This document shows positions 59,227 through 64,000 of a stretch of 64,000 nt of DNA, piece by piece. The DNA comes from Sipunculus nudus (Eukaryota; Annelida; Sipuncula; Golfingiida; Sipunculidae). A model generated the notes under the pieces. That model searched no databases and was not told where the DNA came from. It saw nothing but the letters and a program-made list of their open reading frames with translations. How positions within the stretch are numbered: position 1 is the first letter of the stretch; every line of letters starts with the position of its first letter. The position numbers and the translations under genes were made by a program. The stretch is taken from assembly GCA_026874595.1 (NCBI GenBank), contig CM049316.1, positions 9,910,839 to 9,974,838 of the forward strand, given 5' to 3'.

Positions 59227-60156
59227 CGATGGCTCGTAAAGGACACACAATTTTATTTTTATCTCGTTCCCACGCGATGGTATCTTGTTTACGCCGGATG
59301 CTTTGAGGTAAATTTTAAATATTTCTAAATATTAATCCATATATATATAATTATATATATAAACAACTTGCCCATTTGTATGTGTTCAGGGAAACTTTAT
59401 TGAATTTGTTTAGGGTTACTGATTTTAAGGTTAGGGCAAAGGCTATATAAACCCGTTTGTTCTAAATATATCAAACAAACTGAAAAACTTGTTTGTATTT
59501 TTTCTAAGAATCCCGGAAAATCTTTAATTTTGTAGGGTTAGGTTAAGGATTAGGGTTAGGGTTATATAATCCCGGTCATTCCGAACAGGGAAAACAACTT
59601 GTTGCTTTGTGTTATGTCTCAATCGAAAAGCTTACAACAAAAGATGTCAGCCATTACAATTCATTATAGGCTAAGGAGGTGGAAAGGGCGGGGGACATAC
59701 CTAAACTCGTTACTTATTAAGAGGAGGTAGTGGGTCAGCAAGTACCTTTTGTCCACTCACACTTTCGGGTTATTAAACCTTTTTGCTCAATATTTCCCAT
59801 CAGAACTTCCCACAATAATATTTCGGTTATGTATTTCATGTTAAGAAAGTTTAGTATGGCTCATGTTATATACTCTTGTAGCCCCCATCCCAAATCCCAC
59901 CCCACGCAACCTTAAAATTCCATTTTAGTTCTCCGTGTATTAAGCCCACTCTATATATGCATGCAAATGAATCGACCATATTCTTATTACAGTGTAGAGA
60001 AACATGCCTTGAATATTTAAAATGTAGGTCTCACTGTATTGTGTATTTATTTATCGATACTTATTGAGTGCGAACGAGATACTATCGCATGGGAACGAGA
60101 TACTATCGCGTGGGTACGAGATAAAAAATAATGCATCTGTCTTAAATGAGCCATCG
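59227..60156. mobile_element. TIR element with 21-bp subterminal repeats
   Basis: 59227-59290 (CGATGGCTCGTAAAGG...TTTTTATCTCGTTCCCACGC, GATGGTATCTTG) is an inverted copy of about 60086-60156. On the right, the inner sequence GAACGAGATACTATCGCGTGG is repeated in tandem at 60072 and 60093, with a partial third copy at 60114. CCTCTGTC-like sequence lies outside both ends. The interior holds TTAGGGTTAGGG-like stretches at 59535-59565 and no coding frame. Class and target duplication are not resolved. Confidence 0.5.
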
Positions 60157-60564
60157 TAAAAACGACCTCTGTCGCACCTATATTTTCATGGAAAGTTTAT
60201 AATATGAGAATTTGGGACTGTTAATTTTGATTTGTTGCAATACCCCTGACTTTTTGCAGGCAAATGCTTTTTTTATTTTCATAAGTAACATTATAAAAGT
60301 GCTCTATGTTTCTGATTTTCAATATAATCAGCCAAACGGACAACTGACACTACGGGCACGACATATAGTGTAAGCTAAAGTTTACATAAACTATCAGGCG
60401 TACCAGGAAATGCAGTTTCTCGATCGATCAGGACAACATGGGTAATTATCTCCATCTATCCCTAGGCGGAGATATTTGTTTTCGGCATTATTATTTGTAT
60501 CTCCACCTATCCTATAGGGGAGATATTTGTTTCGGGATTATTGTTATTATTATTATTACTTATC

Positions 60565-61865
60565 ATTCTGCCACTTTTTTATTTGTCTGAATACATTCAT
60601 ACTTACTGTGGATATACCCTACTAAGTTCTTAATGATTTGACCAAGTTTCAGTGACCTTGGCCTATTTTTCAAGGTCACAGGGGTCAAATTGCGATTTTT
60701 TTTTCGGATTTTCAATGTGGATTTTTTTTTAATCTATATGGAGTACAGACAAATGGATGAAAAAATCACCAATAATATTTGATTCCCCAGCACTCCTGTG
60801 TGTTCCGCATCGAATTTACTCATGCGGATCTATATTACGTAGATGACTCAGCACTTTTCAGTTAGGCAACGAATATACCACATGACCTAGAAAGTTAAAT
60901 CCTTAACAGGCATATGCCATTTACCATTTAGGAGTGCAGTGGCAAGTTTCGTAGCGATAGCTGTAATAGTTTTGGAATAAAATGCAAATTACAAATATGT
61001 GTCGTCATCATTTTAGCTCATCTCTGAAACATAAGAAAGAACGGCAAAATTTCGTTTGTTTAACAGAACTATAGTTGTTCCGAAACTGTTACAGATAGAT
61101 GAAAGATCTCTGGGAGATGATGTGATAGGAATGGAGAGACTGGCAGGGGGGGGGGGGGGGCGAGGTGGAGATCTGTGACTTTCCCATGACAGTTACGAAA
61201 GTCTAGTTCTTCTTCGTCGTCGTCATTATTATTCTGCCACTTTATTTCGCCCGATTTCATTCATATTTACACAGGATGTACCCTTCCACATTCCAATCAA
61301 TAAGGCCAAGTTTCAGCGACCGTGACCAATTTTTTTAGGTCACAGGTTTTAAAAAAAAGTGCCATTTGTCTGGATTTTCAATGTCAATTTTCTTTTAAAC
61401 GATAAGGGTTACAGTCAAATGGATGACAATTCACCAATACATTGGTTATTCCCAACATTTCTGGGGGTACAGCTTTGAATTCACTCATGCGGAACTATAC
61501 GAGATTGGTGACCCAGCAATTTTTAGCTAGGCTAGGTTTCCGGATAACCCATATGACTTAGAAAGTTGAAACCTTTTATAAACTTGTGTCCATTACAACA
61601 CAGAAGCGCAGTGGCATGATTGGTAGCAAATTGGTAAAATATGCAAATTACAAAAATGTGACGTTAGCATTATCAGCTCATCTCTGAAAACACAAGACAG
61701 AACGGCCAAATTCCATTAATTAAACTGAAATATAGTTGTTTCAAAACTTTTCAAGAAGGATAAAAATTCAGGGGGAGATTCGCTGATAGGGGTGGGGAAG
61801 GGGGAGGTGTGGGGGGGGGTTAGGTGGAGTCTGTGACTGTCCCATGACAGTGACAGAAGTCTAAA
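60565..61865. repeat. 666-bp tandem repeat, two diverged copies
   Basis: Copies start with TTCTGCCACTTT at 60566 and 61232. Shared blocks in order are CCAAGTTTCAG-GACC, CACAATGT-like GGATTTTCAATGT, CACCAATA, TCATGCGGA, GACCTAGAAAGTT-like, GCAAATTACAAA and TGTGACT-TCCCATGACAGT. Each has a G run near its end (61146-61160 and 61811-61819). The CAAGTTTCAGTGACCTTGG sentence is a kind of sequence I associate with common molluscan dispersed repeats. Confidence 0.75.
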
Positions 61866-62465
61866 AAATTTTTTGTCATCATTAATTTAATTAATCAATT
61901 ACACAGGCCCCATTGACAACTTTTAATTCATTAGTGAACCATTTCATGATGAAAAGTCAGGATTTTTCTCGGATATTCATTATTCAATCGTTCAGAGAAC
62001 AGGAAATACCATGAGTAGAAACTTTGTAAAGAAAATAAAACTTTGTAAGCAGACAGTGGTCTATCAGTCACTTAAATTATACGGCAGGTGGACATAATGC
62101 GCCACGTACCTACGGAAGTAGATTAAAAATGGCCACTGCCATGACGTGATCTTTCATACTACATACTTCATTCTATTATTACCAACGTCACCAGCTCTGC
62201 TGTCAGACCGTTGTTAATGGTGACGGCCTCCATTTCTATCAGCTTCCGGTCGTCTGTTAGTAGGAATGAATGAATGTCATGTCACTGATCTATAAATATT
62301 TTTCACATATACCGGTACAAATAAATTTCACTCTTAAAAATATAAAAAAAGCAACAAGTGAAAGACTGAAGTGAACTTATCAGGTTTCGTAACTGAAATT
62401 ATTTGATTATGTACCGCGTATGTATGCTTGATTGACGTGTGAGAGCACTCTAAACCGGCTCGTAC
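61866..62465. other. Intergenic stretch, nothing recognised
   Basis: AT-rich spacer between two repeat blocks. Confidence 0.45.
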
Positions 62466-62821
62466 CTGAAGTAAAATATCAAATAATATCTCAGATAATC
62501 TGCGCAAGAGAATTCCATGGCCGTCATGTCCGATAACCCGCCTCTATTTATGGGTGTTTATCCAAGGAAAATATTTAGAGAAATAAGAAATAAAGTTGGG
62601 GGGGGGGGATTCGACGCCCCCTGTGTCCCATGTGATGCCACAAGTCACATTTAAACAAGAAAATAAGTTATAAATTTAATCCATAACACCGTAATTATTT
62701 ATTTAACTATGCGTGTAATGACTGGATTCCAGATGAACAATGTTCTGTTGTTAGTTATTTTGTATCATTTCTGAAAGCAAGTAATTTATTTATGTTTGAG
62801 AAACAATGCGACACATCTGTT
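62466..62821. repeat. Long direct repeat, copy 1
   Basis: Matches 63645-64000 closely, 1179 bases away. Both contain CGCAAGAGAATTCCATGGCC, GATTCGACGCCCCCTGTGTC and TGAACAATGTTCTGTTGTTA. G runs (62600-62608 and 63774-63787) differ in length. Confidence 0.9.
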
Positions 62822-63644
62822 TAAACTCATTTTTATGGATTGAAATAGAGCCCTTTTTTCGTTCGAAATGACGTTCTGTTAATTTGCAAAATGTTGGATA
62901 AGTGGGATCTATAAGTATGCTTTATCAAATTGCGCCCATGTTTGGAGGCCTAAGAGTAGAGTAACATATACGAAACTGCAAGAATCCACCGGGGGGAGGG
63001 GGGGGGAGGCTATAGATTGAGTCGATGTTGGTGTATAATTACACGTATATACTAATGAAAGCTTTTACAGGAGAAAATACGGAAGAATACCGGAGAATAC
63101 TAGCTAATACTTAGTATATACTTGCACCTTTTTGCATCCCTCTCCCACCCTCATAACCACCTATCAATCGTGAGCTAATTTCTGCACGAAATGCGCAAGA
63201 CCGACACAAACTGCATGGTGAAATCACATAACGCTTCGTTCCATATTTGATGGATCGCGATTATTTACAGATGGCCAGCTGTAGGTGATGGCTGTTTTAC
63301 TTATCCACGTCTCCGGTTCTCTAGCTGTCAGAGGATTCTGGGCCAGTCTCGTATATTTCCAGTGACATTTTGCACAAGACCGGAAAATTTTCCATTTATC
63401 ACCTCATATATTTTAGGAATCACCAGACAAACACTTACAGTGCCGCTACAGTTGTGTTAAAAAAATATGATGTATTATGACTTTTTATAATTTATTATAA
63501 AATGCATTTGATAATACATTTGAACTAAAAATTTCATTTCTTAAATCATTCTATTTAAATTTTGGATAAAGTATCGAATAACATTACATGATCTTTAAAG
63601 GACAGAGAGATAGCTGAGACTAAAATACTGAGAAAAAATGTCAT
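62822..63644. other. Spacer between the direct repeats
   Basis: No gene seen. A G-rich patch lies at 62990-63008. The repeat at 62466 could continue into this region in the second unit beyond the window end. Confidence 0.45.
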
Positions 63645-64000
63645 CTGAAGTAAAATATCAAATAATATCTCAGATAATTTGCGCAAGAGAATTCCATGGC
63701 CGTCATGTCCGATAACCCGCTTCCTCTTATGGGTGTTTATCTAAGGTAAATATTTACAGAAATAAGAAATAAAGGGGGGGGGGGGGGATTCGACGCCCCC
63801 TGTGTCCCCCTTGATGCCACAAGTCACATTTAAACAAGAAAATAAGTTCTCAATTTAATCCATAACACCGTAATTATTTATTTAACTTCGCGTGTAATGG
63901 CTGGATTCCAGGTGAACAATGTTCTGTTGTTAGTTATTTTGTATCATTTCTGAAAGCCAGTAATTCATTTATGTTTGAGAAACAATGCGACACATCTGTT
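63645..64000. repeat. Long direct repeat, copy 2, cut by the window end
   Basis: Direct counterpart of 62466-62821. It is still matching at the last base, so the true repeat unit may be the full 1.18 kb. Confidence 0.9.

Noticed and set aside
59535-59565. Interstitial telomere repeat (TTAGGG)
   Set aside because: Only about two perfect units among degenerate copies; too short to call a telomeric relic.
1-64000. CRISPR arrays, bacterial operons or ribosome binding sites
   Set aside because: No regularly spaced identical repeats with unique spacers, and the sequence is plainly animal nuclear DNA.

Overview
The window looks like animal nuclear DNA, most likely from a lophotrochozoan and probably a bivalve or other mollusc. 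It is AT-rich, almost free of long open frames, and full of simple repeats, short TIR elements, tRNA-derived SINE-like repeats and decayed retroelements. The organism call rests on three things: a V-SINE-like element of a kind known to be widespread in molluscs, an invertebrate peptide GPCR, and the general repeat style. No bacterial, organellar or plastid features were seen.

Only one gene is convincing: an intronless 408-residue rhodopsin-family peptide receptor at 26770-27996 (+), most like FMRFamide-type receptors. A 3' splice site sits 28 bases before its ATG and a CTCF-like motif lies about 360 bases after its stop. The rest is intergenic or intronic DNA with many mobile elements.

Layout, left to right. 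0.3-2.2 kb: a 1.9 kb DNA element with long TIRs. 5.5-8.3 kb: microsatellites, a small MITE and a 34-bp minisatellite with a 101-bp higher-order period. 9.3-10.1 kb: 3' end of a LINE (-). 12.4-13.5 kb: a dispersed repeat interrupted by a GC-rich TIR-bounded segment; an uninterrupted copy lies at 26.1 kb. 16.7-18.2 kb: a 29-bp minisatellite and a threefold diverged repeat. 21.7-23.8 kb: GA and CTA arrays plus a MITE. 25.3-25.7 kb: a miniature LTR element (TRIM-like) on the minus strand, with a tRNA-Pro-like primer site and Pol III-like boxes inside its LTR. 30.0-30.8 kb: tandem and palindromic tRNA-derived repeats. 38.6-44.0 kb: a degraded Ty3/gypsy-like LTR retrotransposon inserted in a (TA)n tract, with integrase before reverse transcriptase (the Gmr1-type order). 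44.0-45.6 kb: an 800-bp tandem duplication. 46.4-47.2 kb: two related minisatellites. 51.6-53.9 kb: a hAT-type MITE with an 8-bp target duplication next to an L1-like LINE remnant (-). 55-57.2 kb: a 199-bp tandem duplication and a V-SINE-like element. 59.2-64 kb: a TIR element and further long direct repeats, one running off the end.

All boundaries and identities were read by eye, without alignments or database searches. No complete new multigene system was found. The observations most worth following are the TRIM-like element with tRNA-like LTRs, the integrase-first gypsy element, and the TIR-bounded GC-rich segment with an empty-site counterpart.
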